Source: Orobanche coerulescens (Eukaryota; Streptophyta; Magnoliopsida; Lamiales; Orobanchaceae). Taken from it: a stretch of DNA of 64,000 nt. A program made the translations under genes and the position numbers. The stretch lies in the NCBI GenBank assembly GCA_033398695.1, contig CM065804.1:6743001-6807000 (forward strand). Direction: 5' to 3'. Position 1 is the first letter of the stretch, and each line of letters opens with the position of its first letter. The notes under the pieces are model-generated. The model saw only the letters and a program-made list of their open reading frames with translations, ran no database searches and was not told the DNA's origin. Shown here one piece after another: positions 12,278-24,100 of this stretch.

Positions 12278-13375
12278 ATATTAACTAATATACCACAATA
12301 TAGTTTGACTACCAGAAAATCTATTTATCAAATTATTTTGAATTTTTATATATATACATAATAAACTTGTTTTGTGTTTAACTAATATACCATAAATTTA
12401 TTACTTTTTGTAATTAAAATTAACAAAAAAATTTTTTGGGAAAATATAATTTTGGACAATCTAATATGTACCAATTGCAATTCATAAACAATATTTTTCA
12501 TTGGGATCTTTAGATTAGGAATCTATAGTCAAATTAGTAGTATGAAGGATTAAGAGTATTATATTTATTAATAATTATACCAATAAGTATCAATTCAAAC
12601 CAATAATGTATTTATCCAACTCGAAGCAATGTTATGAGGAATTGATGGAGAGACGGAGTTAGGGTCTTTGACAATTTGATTTTGGGTCCAATTTGTTAGA
12701 ATATATTAGTTATTTTAATTATTGAGTGATAGTGTTAAAATGATTCTTTTGGATCTCTCATGTGTGGGTCCATCATGTATTTATTAAAAATTTTGTAATT
12801 AAAGGGTATGAATATACATTTTATTGTAGTGTTTACTTCATAAAATAGAAAAGTTCAACAGATTATGAACGTCCGGATAATGCAATAGTGTCAATAGGTA
12901 ACAAACTAACTTATAAATTAGTTTACAGAGTACCAGAAGACTTCATAAATAAATCAAAAAATAACCTAACTTATAAAGTAATTTATTTTTTTACCGAACA
13001 TACTCAAAATCAACCCAATATCATTTTCCTCTACCATTCTTCAATAAAAATACCTCTTAAAATGACCTACTATTGGACTTTGATATAAAAATTTCGCTTT
13101 TTACCAGCCAAACAAATTACCCAAAATTAAACCCAACCTCTATCCACAGTTATTTACAGGTAAAGTCCATCTATTCTCCTTATAAAATTGTCTAATTACA
13201 AAATAATTCTCAATATTTGAGTAATAATAAATTTGTCCATTTTCTATTTTTCTTACTATATTTTTTTAGATCTTTCTGTAATTATTTTATGCAAGAGATT
13301 TTTTTTTGAAAAATGAATTATTTCGTAGGGAAAGTAATGTAATTTTCCCATTACTTTAAGAACACCAAAGGGTAT
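12278..13375. other. AT-rich spacer
   Basis: Short AT-rich open frames only. No domain, terminal repeat or RNA gene recognised. Confidence 0.5.
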
Positions 13376-13554
13376 AATTTTCTTTTTGATGAAGGGGAAT
13401 CCGCAACCGCTACTCTTTGAGTGCGCACTGGATAAATCCTCGGACTTAACGTAATAGCCTGCAAACCACGCCAACTAGGTAAACCACACTAGGCAAGAAT
13501 CAACCTCGTGCCTTTCAGTCTCGTGCTTACCTACTCAACCAACTTGACTACGAG
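13376..13554 (-). mobile_element. tRNA-derived SINE, degenerate copy
   Basis: It is alignable over most of its length to the SINE at 42870-43090: both contain GATGA, the CCGCARCCGCTACTCTT block and the TGCGCACTGGATAAA block. The complement of a box A-like word lies at 13539-13550; box B is decayed. A T-rich stretch at the left end is the remains of a minus-strand A tail. No clear target duplication. Confidence 0.65.
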
Positions 13555-13577
13555 TCTGTTCTCTTCGGCATAAAACA

Positions 13578-13630
13578 ACTGAACTGAACTGAACTGAACT
13601 GATTACAACTGAACTGAACTAAACTGAAAG
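13578..13630. repeat. (ACTGA)n microsatellite
   Basis: Repeated AACTG units interrupted once by ATTAC. Confidence 0.9.
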
Positions 13631-13639
13631 TAAGCTGGG

Positions 13640-14289
13640 GGTATGATGCAACGAAAATTACAAAAAATATTTGGAAAACAATATTTTACTAATTTTATTA
13701 ATAAAATTAATTAAATACAAATATTAATTTCAATATTAATTTTAAAATATTTATGATATTATAATTTTACTTTTTAAGTTTTAATATTTTCTTGCAGGTA
13801 AAATATCGTCGCTTGTTTTACTCTACATAATTTTATTCGTTTATTCGTTTACATGATCTAGGGTTCATTTCACGCACCAAATTGAAGTCATGGAATCAAG
13901 AGCTGATCATAGTATGTACGATGATAACAGAAAAAAAGTTATGGATAGTGTACGACGGAAAATAAATGAAGAAATACGAGAGTGAATGCAGAATAATCCC
14001 GATGTGATGGAGCAAATTTATGACGAGAAGAAGACGAAGAATTAACCGATTATGAAGACTAGTTAATGCTCAATAATACTATTATCAAAACGTGTATTAC
14101 AAAATAGGATCATTTCAACAATGATAAGTATTATTGTGGTTATTATTATTAGTATTATTGTTGTCATCTATTAAAAAGTATGTACTTTGAACAATGACAA
14201 ATATTATTAAATGTGTACTTCTTATAGAAAAAAGAAATTAGCAAAATAGTATTTACAATATTAACATAATAATAATAATGATATTAATA
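13640..14289. other. AT-rich spacer
   Basis: AT-rich sequence with short GAAGA-rich stretches near 13960-14045. No gene or terminal repeat recognised. Confidence 0.45.
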
Positions 14290-14953
14290 TCTTATATACT
14301 AAAAAGCTTAAGTTGTCTTATAAATGCAAAGTGCTAACAATAAATGTTTCATGAATTAAAAGTGAAATGTGAAAGCTTCATGTGTTAGTACATTGATTTA
14401 ATAGTAATGCATAAGGGTAACTACATAGGAATCGTGCATAAAAGTTTGTACGGTACAACATGTTTCAAGCCATCTCTAAACCTCTAAGAATACAAACCAA
14501 AAATGCCATGAATGCATAAATTAAACACACCAATTAGTAGTTAGTCTTTTTACCTTCCCGTCCATGAGTTACAAATATTTTATCAACTATATAATGTGTC
14601 AAAAATCACACACAACAAACCACAACTTCCTCCACACCGCGTGCACATTGGGCTACAACTTATTATGGTGGTAAAGTAAGCATCATATCGTCTTACTTAT
14701 TTAGCATATTGATTTATATTATTTTATGTAAATTTCACGTGTTTTTTGTGTGTAACAATGTAGGACATAAAGATGGTAGCTTAGGAGATTTGGTAGTAAC
14801 ATAATCTTTTCAAATAGTTTAAGAGATCCTACATATCGTTGTCTTATCAATTAAGTGGAACATGCACGAACATTTTTACTTTGATCGAAAATGCAATATA
14901 TTGATTAACTGTATTTAAGTTACTAACGATCAACTATATCTATTTTTTTGTAG

Positions 14954-15330
14954 CGCATCAAGAAGCATTAAAGAAAGAGATCGAGAAGTCACAAAAATTA
15001 TGTCAAGAACAAAACATGCAAAAGGCCAATGAACAACAACGACAAAGACAACAACAACAAAAACAACAACAACAACAAGATCAACGTCGCGGCCACCAGT
15101 GGGATGAGTACTTAGCATTCGTATTAATAGTACGTTACAAATTAAACATGCAATATTTTACTTCATGTAATACCGATAAACGGGCTAATACTATTGATTC
15201 GTTAGTAAGTAAGTTTATTGAAAATAATGTGACGAGCATTCAATTTTTAGTCAATAATTATTACTACACTTTGTTGGTGCATTTTAATATTTTTGCTCTT
15301 CATGTAGTTTTTTGTCTTGCGTTGTGTTAA
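14954..15330 (+). pseudogene. Gln-rich coding-like fragment
   Basis: After a TTTTTTTGTAG acceptor-like site the frame reads HQEALKKEIEKSQKLCQEQN, then a run rich in Q, R and K (about 15016-15090), then RGHQWDEYLAFVLIVRYKLN before decaying. It looks like an exon piece with a coiled-coil or low-complexity segment, possibly captured from a host or transposase gene. A diverged second copy lies at 15781-15975. I do not recognise a family. Confidence 0.35.
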
Positions 15331-15780
15331 TGTCACTTTTTTAATTAAACGTCTTGGAATATTGTGTGACTTTGATATTTGATATGACTGTGTAAATTAT
15401 GTCGATGTTACATATTGCAAATGGTAGTATATAATAAAAATATAATAAAAATATCTTCACACTATCATCATAACAATGAGAATCTTCTAAATCGAAGAAG
15501 TATATAAAGGAGAAGAAAATTGTATTTCAAATGTTATCCACATATCACGAGGTAAGCATTATTCATTTGAGTTTGAGATCATGTGATTCATGTCGTCATA
15601 CTGTAAATACTTAGAATGAGTTACTAATGAATGCTCCAAATTCGATATTATAGTTTATCGAAAAATGTTGTAATAATGCATTAATTAAAAAATAATATAT
15701 GTAAGTTACTCACATTAAAAGATTACATATGAAAAGCCTCATTTAAATATAACATTTTACAAAAAACCTCTTCACATTAA

Positions 15781-15975
15781 AGAAAGAGATTGACAAGTCA
15801 TGCAAATTGTATCAAGAACAAAACATGTAAAATGCCAATGAACAACAATGACAAAGACAATAAGAAGAAGAACAACAACAAGAACAACGTCACGGCCACC
15901 GGTGTCAATATAGATGAATACCTGACATTCATATTAATAGTACGTTACAAATTAAACATGCAATATTTTACTATA
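15781..15975 (+). repeat. Diverged direct duplicate of 14966-15160
   Basis: The order AGAAAGAGAT, TCAAGAACAAAACATG, CCAATGAACAACAA, GCCACCRGTG, AATAGTACGTTACAAATTAA matches 14966-15160, with small indels and a stop in the frame. The two copies are about 820 bp apart. Confidence 0.75.
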
Positions 15976-17160
15976 CGAATTATAATTTATTATACGAATT
16001 ACAATTTATACTCTTGAATATACTAATCACTTTAATGTTTTATGTTTTTATAGTTTTGTTAAAAAGGAAATTTGTTTTATAGTTCGCTTTTAATAATGTA
16101 ATTTATTTGAACAACGAAGTCCGTCTTTCACAAAAAAATGAGAGTTTCAAACATGAACCGAAAATTAGTCCCGAACATTACGAAAACAACAATTAGATCC
16201 AACCTGAGTGCATCGCATGGGTCCTGAGGCAGTCCAAACCTGTGTGCAGACGCGTGGATGAATATAAAAGGTCCCCAACATTAATGTCATCGCTTCATAT
16301 TTAAAATAATTTATGTAACTTATACATATTAAAAATTACATGTGAATAGACTCTTTTCAATGTAACATCTTGAAAAAATCTCTTCACATATACTCTTTTA
16401 ATGTCAATAAACTATTTTAAATGTACATGCTTAGAAATGTGATACCATCACACTTAAATATATAATGACGAAAATAAGTTCAAGATTACGATATAAAAAC
16501 TTATATACAAATGTATGCAAGTCAATAAAGTATTCTAAGACCTATAAAGCCTTAAGAAATGTGACACCACGACAACTTAAATATAAAATGACGAAAATAA
16601 ATGCCGAATATTACGCTATGAAAACTTCTATATAAATGTGCATCGCACGTATTTTATATCTATGAAAACTTCTATACAAAAGATCGTGACGGCATCGTTG
16701 ACTATCATAAGAAATAGTTATAACTTAGCCCAATGTATTAATATTAGTTAGTTCCAATTAAAAATGATAGAGTCAATACCAAAATAAATAGACAAAAAAT
16801 ATTACGTAAAAAATACATCTTAAAAGATTACATGTCAATAAACTATTTTAAATACGTATCATGCTACAAAATGTATGCTGACAACTTATATATACAATGA
16901 CAAAAATACGTCCCGAATATAAAATGACGAAAATAAATGACGGATCCACGATCAAAACGATTTAAAATTACAATAACAATAACAATTTAAATATATTATA
17001 CCATCATATACAGCCCGGGGCATCGCCCGGGTCTAAATGACTCGTTAATAGTAAAACCAATAGTAATTGAAACATTAATAACCAATAGTAATTGTAATAA
17101 TAATAATATTGATAATAATTATTATTATTATTATTTTATTAACAGAGAAATAAATTATGA

Positions 17161-17376
17161 ACGGAATTAAGCCGAGGGGAAGAGACCCTACGTTACCGTA
17201 CCAAAGAGTATATGTTAACACACGTTAATGAGGGAGTGAAGTGGAATTCACTCGGAATTTGGTTCTCACTTCGAAACGTAAAACGGTGGTACAGAGAACG
17301 AAACACAATTTCCGTTGAAAATCTCCGGTGACGGCGACAAAAAGCGGCGGCGAAAGAAATCTTATCTTATATCTGA
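17161..17376 (+). promoter_or_regulatory. Presumed 5' region of the UBP27-like gene
   Basis: The 216 bases before the chosen ATG become less AT-rich, with purine-rich GGCGGCG stretches just upstream of the start typical of a plant 5' UTR. I see no convincing TATA box; a TATATG word near 17208-17213 is the only weak candidate. The proximal promoter abuts the probable Helitron end at about 17042. Confidence 0.35.
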
Positions 17377-17685
17377 ATGAAAATCACAGAGAGCATAAAA
17401 CTCAGTTCGTTAATTCGCAAACCCGGATATGGTTCTAAAAGAAACTGGGTTCTCTCTCCCGTGCTGAAGATCTCAGTATCTGTTGGCGTGTTGGGTGCTG
17501 TTGGTCTAGTAATTTTATGTATTAAAGGCAGAAGATATATCGACCTCAGTTCCTCAGATGAAAACGTCGTCGTTTATCCTAGGTTTTGGGTTGTCCCTGG
17601 ATTGCAAAATCTTGGCAACAATTGTTTCTTGAATGTTGTTTTGCAGGTAAGGATATTGATTATTGGAACATTGTTTAGCAGGTCA

Positions 17686-17719
<34 letters not shown>

Positions 17720-20700
17720 TATTCAATGGGTTCTTGCTGAGTTATGATGATGAAAATGATTAGTTCATGTTTTGAGAGAGTATTATTTTCTTCTGATGGT
17801 TTGATTTTATTATTTACTCAAATTTTTAGGCTTTAGCTAGCTGTTCGAGCTTTCGAAAGTATCTTCGGGAGACGGTGGAGGAATTTGGGTCATTGTCACC
17901 TGAAGAAGGAGATGAAAATATATCACTTGTTAATGCATTGACTTCATTAGTGGAAGGTATGTCTATTTTTTTTTTTTTTTACTTTAATTTGAATATTGGG
18001 ATTGAGATGATGATTGCTATTTAGATATTGAAGTGCCTTCATTATGTGAATCCTCCAAGTCTTTTTGTAATTTCCCACATGCATATGGTATCTGTGGAAG
18101 GGGAGCCTTGGCGCGCCGGGTGAGGTGTCACCGTATGATCTTGAGGTCACGGTTCGAGTCCTAGAAGCAGCCTATTACATTTATGCAGGGTAGAATATGG
18201 CGCGGAGCCTTGCCGGAGAGGCTTTGTGCACCTGGCTTCCTTTATATTGTATTTGTGGTCGGCAGCGTAGCCCCGATTTCATCCCGAGGAGGCGAAAGTC
18301 ATAAAGTAAAATAAACCTCATAAAATTTATTATAGTCAAATTACAGTTGTTCTGAACGATGTATTATACTTTGATCAGGGGTGTAAATCAATTCTAACAA
18401 GTTGAAAGCATTCTTGTTCAAACTTGTCTGATATATCGAGCTTTTAGAAATTATGTGTGAGCTTGATTTGATTGGTGATCAGGACAGCTCGAACGAGCTT
18501 TAATCGAGCCGAATAGGAATTGAGCTCGAGTTACGAAAAATTGTTCGAGCTTGGTTCATTATATTAACAAACCGAGCTCAAACGAGCTCTTCCATGGTCG
18601 AACTCGGTTCAAATATCGAGTAGATTGGTTTGATCTTCAGCCCCACATTTGAAAGGTGCATAATAGCTTCACTACCGATGTAAATAGTAAAAAGAAATCA
18701 GTAGTGTTTTGTGTAGGGGTGTGCATCGGATCAATCCGATCCGATCCGATCCGGATTTCGGACCAGGTTTTGCTCAATCCGATATATCGGATCGGATTCG
18801 GATCAATCCGAATTCGGATTGGATTTTTCGGATTCAATCCGAAAAATCCGATTTTTTTTTCCCAAAAAAATATTTTTAGAAAATAACCCCATTTACCAAA
18901 ACAACAAGAATTTAAGGATGAGCGAAAACATACAAACCTTTTCAGTTTCCACAAACTAACAAACATAATCAAACTCCAAATTAAATTCATATCCAACACA
19001 ACAAGTAGCAACATCTAAATAATCAACAAAATACAAAGTACTAGAAGTTCTAAGTTCAAGTTCAAATAACGATTACATTCCGTTGAAATTAAAAATCGGA
19101 TCAATAGGATTTCGGATCAACTAATAGGTATAATATAAATTTATTTTTTTTTGATATATTTCGGATTGATCGGATTAATCCGAAAACCCGCGGATTTAAT
19201 CCGATTCGATCCGGAATCCGAAAATCTAAAAATCCATAATCCGAAATCCGGTCCGAACCTACCGGATTGGAACAGATCGGATTTTCGGATTCGGATTAAA
19301 TGCACACCCCTAGTTTTGTGTATGTGTGTGTTTGGGGGGGGGGGGTCGATGCGTCTCACATATGATCTTATGCAACAATGCGGTGGCCTAGTTTCCTCTG
19401 ACCTTGTCTCAGACATTATCATCAACAAGTTCTTACATTTGTGAAAAATAAAACGAACAATCCCTCGTATACGTGTGATTTGTGAAAATGAAGACCTCAT
19501 GTTCTGGTCTGTCTGTTAATCCTTTCATCCATTATTCTGTTAAGTTGTCTGCTAGCAGTTTTTTCAGTGACCGACAAACGGTTAATAATAATAATAGTAA
19601 TAATAATAATGCTATCCGCTGCATGGCTTGACGGACATTTTTTAAATCTTGCAGAATTATGTACTGTACGACACAAAAGAACCGTAATGAGTCCTCGAAG
19701 ATTGATGGTTATGATGGAACAGTACATTCCAAATTTCAATCTAACCAGACAGCAGGTGCTTTTTAATAAGCATTTCGAGTTTCAGATAATTACAAAAACC
19801 ACCCCTGAGGTTTGGGTTATTTATGAAAAACCCAGAGATACCTCCCACCCCACACATTCATAAAATATATTTACAACATTTCTCAAATTTTTTTAGAGCA
19901 CCTCAGGCGTAGCTTGTAAATGTTACTTTTAATTTTGTATAAATATGGAAGTGGCTGTACGTCTCGTTTTTGTTTGATCGTAGGACGCTGAGGAAGCATT
20001 TTCACATCTTCTATCTTCGTTGAGGGCAGAAATATCAGAACATTATGTCACCAATAAAATCTGCTTATCGGATTTGTCCGCCCTTCAAAATGGTAGGATA
20101 ATTCTTGCGACGAGCTGCAAAGAGGAAAGCGAATGGCAAAGATGGAGTCGATGTTTTCTTAAGCCTTTCGATGGGTTTCTCAGCAGCATTTTGGTTTGCC
20201 AGAGCTGTTCGTTTCAGGTTGAATGGTACTAGTAAGAATTTTAATTTTACATTCAACTGGCATTTAAGTGGGATCCTTTTGTAGATATGAGGATTATATT
20301 ATTCAAATGAGATAATAACAAAAACCGCCCCTGTGGTTCGAGGTATTTACATAAAAAACCCAAAGAAGTTTCAAAATTCCAAAATAAAATAAAATATTGA
20401 GGTTTGATTTTGTCTTATATCTCCTCACTTCGTAAACCAAGAATCTTCAAAAGAGAAAAACCTTACTTTCATAAAAATATTACAGTCATCTTGTTAAAAA
20501 TTAAGGCATAATCAAATCCCATTTTTTTATATATTTTTTTTATTTTGAAACTTCCGTGGTTTTTATCTAGTTACTCCAAACGCCAGGGGGTAGTTTTTGT
20601 AATTATCCCTATTCAATAAAAGCTACATATAAGGTCCATCCTAATTATCAAAAAAAAAAAAAAGTGTAATCATCTTTCAATATTACAAATACCCTCATTA

Positions 20701-21101
20701 AAATCTTACAAAACACCTGCTTGATATTTGTATTTTATTAATAAATTCAGACTATCGGGGTCGCACTTTATCAAACTAGAAACAAATATCAATGCCGTGT
20801 TCGTAATTCCCGAAAGATAGCTGGATTTTGGTTCTTTCTTTCTTTCTGTCTTTCTTTTTTTCTTTTCTATGTAGACTGAAGCTATTGTAGATTATTAAAC
20901 TGATGGTACTTCATTCCGTCATTCAGTTTTGCATTTATTTTACATACTCTTTTTGTTTATACAGATCTCTCTAGATTTTCAGCTATTCCACACTTTACAC
21001 CTCTCGCCTCCAATCAGCAACGGCGCAACAATTGTATGCTAATATAGCCTAAGACACGTTTCCCAATCATTTTTCATAAATCCTCATCATGGTTATGTTC
21101 C

Positions 21102-21132
<31 letters not shown>

Positions 21133-24100
21133 TTTTTATTGTTTGTCAAAATTTTAGATTCCTGGATGCACCCTCGAGGATTGCCTCAAGCGATTTTTTG
21201 TAGCGGAACATGTTGAGAATTATTGCTGCAGCAATTGTTGGCATACAGCTGCTATCGAATATTCATGTGTTTTCGCCGAAAATAAGGTGAAATTATCATC
21301 TTGCATTTTATTTCCATAAGTTGAGTTGTGATTTTGTCAGTCAGCTTAAACTTTTGGGTTAATTACAAAATTTCCCTTGGGGAATGTTTGTTTTAACGGT
21401 TCGTGGGGATTAAAAATACTGGATTCAAAATTTTGGGTATTGGGAGTACTATTTATTGGGGGGAGTGTGAATAGTAAGGATATTTATTTGTTATAGGATT
21501 GAGTAGCCTTATTTTTTCAACTGGGGACGTCATATAGATGTCAAATCATATATGGAAAAGTGAATGATGTGTTGTATTACTTGTGTTTATTTTAAAGAGA
21601 GGAGAACACATGACGCGACAAAAGAGAGAGAAGTACTCGTATGTTTTTGAAAGGTAAAAAGAGAAGAGAGAGATGTGACAAAAGGTAGGGGAATGCGTGA
21701 TAGGGCAGATATACCGTAGAGGTTAGGTTTAAGAAGTTGTTGGTTGAGTATTTGACATTTGAGCCTTACCACAAACGAGAATTGGGATATAGAATTTGAA
21801 TCCAGATTCCGGTTTCGTTAATCCTAGCATAAACAAGTTCTTGAGGTTTCGCCTAATTACTTAAAACTCCATTAAACTTTTTTAATTACAAAATATCCCC
21901 TTGACATCTTATATTTACAATTTGCACCCTTCAGAACAAGTTAATTATTAGCAAATACAGACCTCAAGGGGATATTTATACTTCGGAAACACGAATGGAG
22001 CCTTCTGTTATTAGGCTAATTCTCAGGGGTATCTTTTGTAAATTACCATAAACTTTATTGATTTATTGTTGTAATCCAACCATTGATGTGGATTACCTTT
22101 GCAGAATGCTTTCTTCTTTTCTTTTCTTTCAATGTTATTCTATGTATTACAAATCTTTTGCTAGTATATTGCTAAATGCTTCAAATTTTGATAATTTGTT
22201 ATCGGACACTTATCATGTAATGTCCGTATCCTTGCAGGCGGACATCGAAAAACTCCGAAACTGTAATAAGAACGATTATTGTCAGTGCAAAAATCTCTCT
22301 TTCCTTGAAGTGTTTCCTTGGTCCAATAGGTTCTCTCGTACTTTGAAGCAACTGAGTATTTCACGGAGTCCTAAGGTATGGGAATATACACTAATCTGCC
22401 GGTATCTAATTTTTGAAGAGTAAATATTTTTGTAATTAGACGAAACTCCACGTCTGTAGTTCGATAATAAACCATAAAAATTAAAACGAAAAATAGCAAG
22501 GAAAGAGAAAAAAGAAAGATACGAACAAAGAAAGAAAGAAAGAAAGGGGTATGTATCTGAATCTAAGTTCGATGGATGTAAATTCAGGGAAGTTCTAAGG
22601 TACCCGCATGAGTACCATACTTGCATGTATATTCACCATTAGATTCATCATGAAAATCATTTGCTACAGAGCCAAAGGTGAATATTCATGTTGTTATTGT
22701 ACCCGTTTGGGTACCTTAGAATTTTCCGTAAACTTATAAATTTGTATTAAGTGCTATGTTTATGAAGGTAAGCCATTGTTGTCTAAATGATGGTTTATCG
22801 GCAGTCATGACAAGTTATCATATTATTAAGTTCATCGGATCATGTAATCTTCTTGCTGGAAATTATACAGATTATTCCTAAGTAGTTTGTTTATTGATAC
22901 CGTGTTTTAGTTAAATTAGCATTTTCATGTCGAGGAAAAAGGGAAAAAAATGAAAGATGAAGTAATACTGATCTTTAATGTATTCTTACTCGGGAGTCGG
23001 GACACGAATTTCACCTTAGTTTTTTTTTTTTTTTTTGCAGATTCTATGCATTCATTTGCAACGAGCTTCATATAACATGTTTGGGCAGTCAGTAAAGCTC
23101 CAGGTACTTCACTTTGGAGCACTAGTTTGGCTTTAATTTTTTACGTTTATGTTTGCAGACATTGCGTTTACCTACTCCAAGGGCTGCAATTGAGTCGAGT
23201 CGAGTAATGAGATACCCGACTCGAAATGATTTGGTGTTGAGTCGGTATTCCCCGAAATTAATTTCCGGTAGCAAGTCGAGCTCGAAACTTGGCTCGAAAT
23301 TATTTCAAGCGGGTTCTGAGTCTGGATAATCCAGTATCAAGTGGGTACCTGTCCTATTACTATTTTTGACATACTTTGTATTTTTTTTTCTAATTTTGAA
23401 GTAATTTCGAGTTGAGTTCGAGTATTTTGAATTTTGAGTTTCGAGTAAAACTCAAACCTGACTCGAAATTATTTCGAATGGGTACCTGGTGTTGCTACCC
23501 AAAATATTACCCGGAGATAGATATTGCTGGAATGGATGGGATAGCAAACAAATGCAAGAGCACTTCCGTGAGAAAGATAAATAACACAAGATTTGCCGGG
23601 GTTGTTAGTCCCGGGCTTGAATGCTCTCGCGAGATATTATTAATACTAATATTCGGGGATACAAGTACTAATGTAAGAATACAATTACAATGAGTGTAAG
23701 GATTCTTGTTATCTTAGCTAGTGAGCGTGTAGATTGCTGGAAGAACCAGATTTGATGCTCTGTGAGTTCTTGTAACAAAGGAGATGAACAGTCGCGGCGG
23801 TGAGAGATCGACAGCCTCTCACGGCGAGTATTTAGCTGGATGCTTGGGCTCTTGGGCTTATGAATCCCTTGGAATGCATCCGTGGAGACTTGCCGCTCCA
23901 GTAGGTGTGTTATGGACGAGAGATTAGTAGAGAGAAGTCCTGAGTTGGATTCAGGTGAGAAAGCCGGGAGCTTGATGATATGTGTGTTCTCAACTGTTGG
24001 TGAAATGAGTTTCGAACCGTAGGTCAAATGAATTCGGAACCTTTTTCCAGTAGGAGGAGGTTCTCTATTTATAGGGCTTGGATACGCCGGGCGATCACCT

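Larger units (their letters stand above)
14290..17042 (+). mobile_element. Probable non-autonomous Helitron
   Basis: The left end TCTTATATACTAAAAAGC, preceded by A, resembles Helitron 5' termini of the TCTnTATACTA type. Near the right end, CCCGGG-GCATCG-CCCGGG (17014-17031) can fold into a short GC-rich hairpin about ten bases before the proposed terminus, in the position of the Helitron 3' hairpin. The last bases are CTCG instead of CTRR, and no terminal inverted repeats or target duplication are seen, as expected for this class. The interior is AT-rich and carries a gene-like fragment in two copies. No Rep/helicase is present. Confidence 0.42.

Noticed and set aside
17647..17763. Extension of the first UBP27 exon through the T run
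   Set aside because: A strong GTAAGG donor follows the conserved NVVLQ and the next exon continues the conserved block ALASCSSF; the extension is intron.
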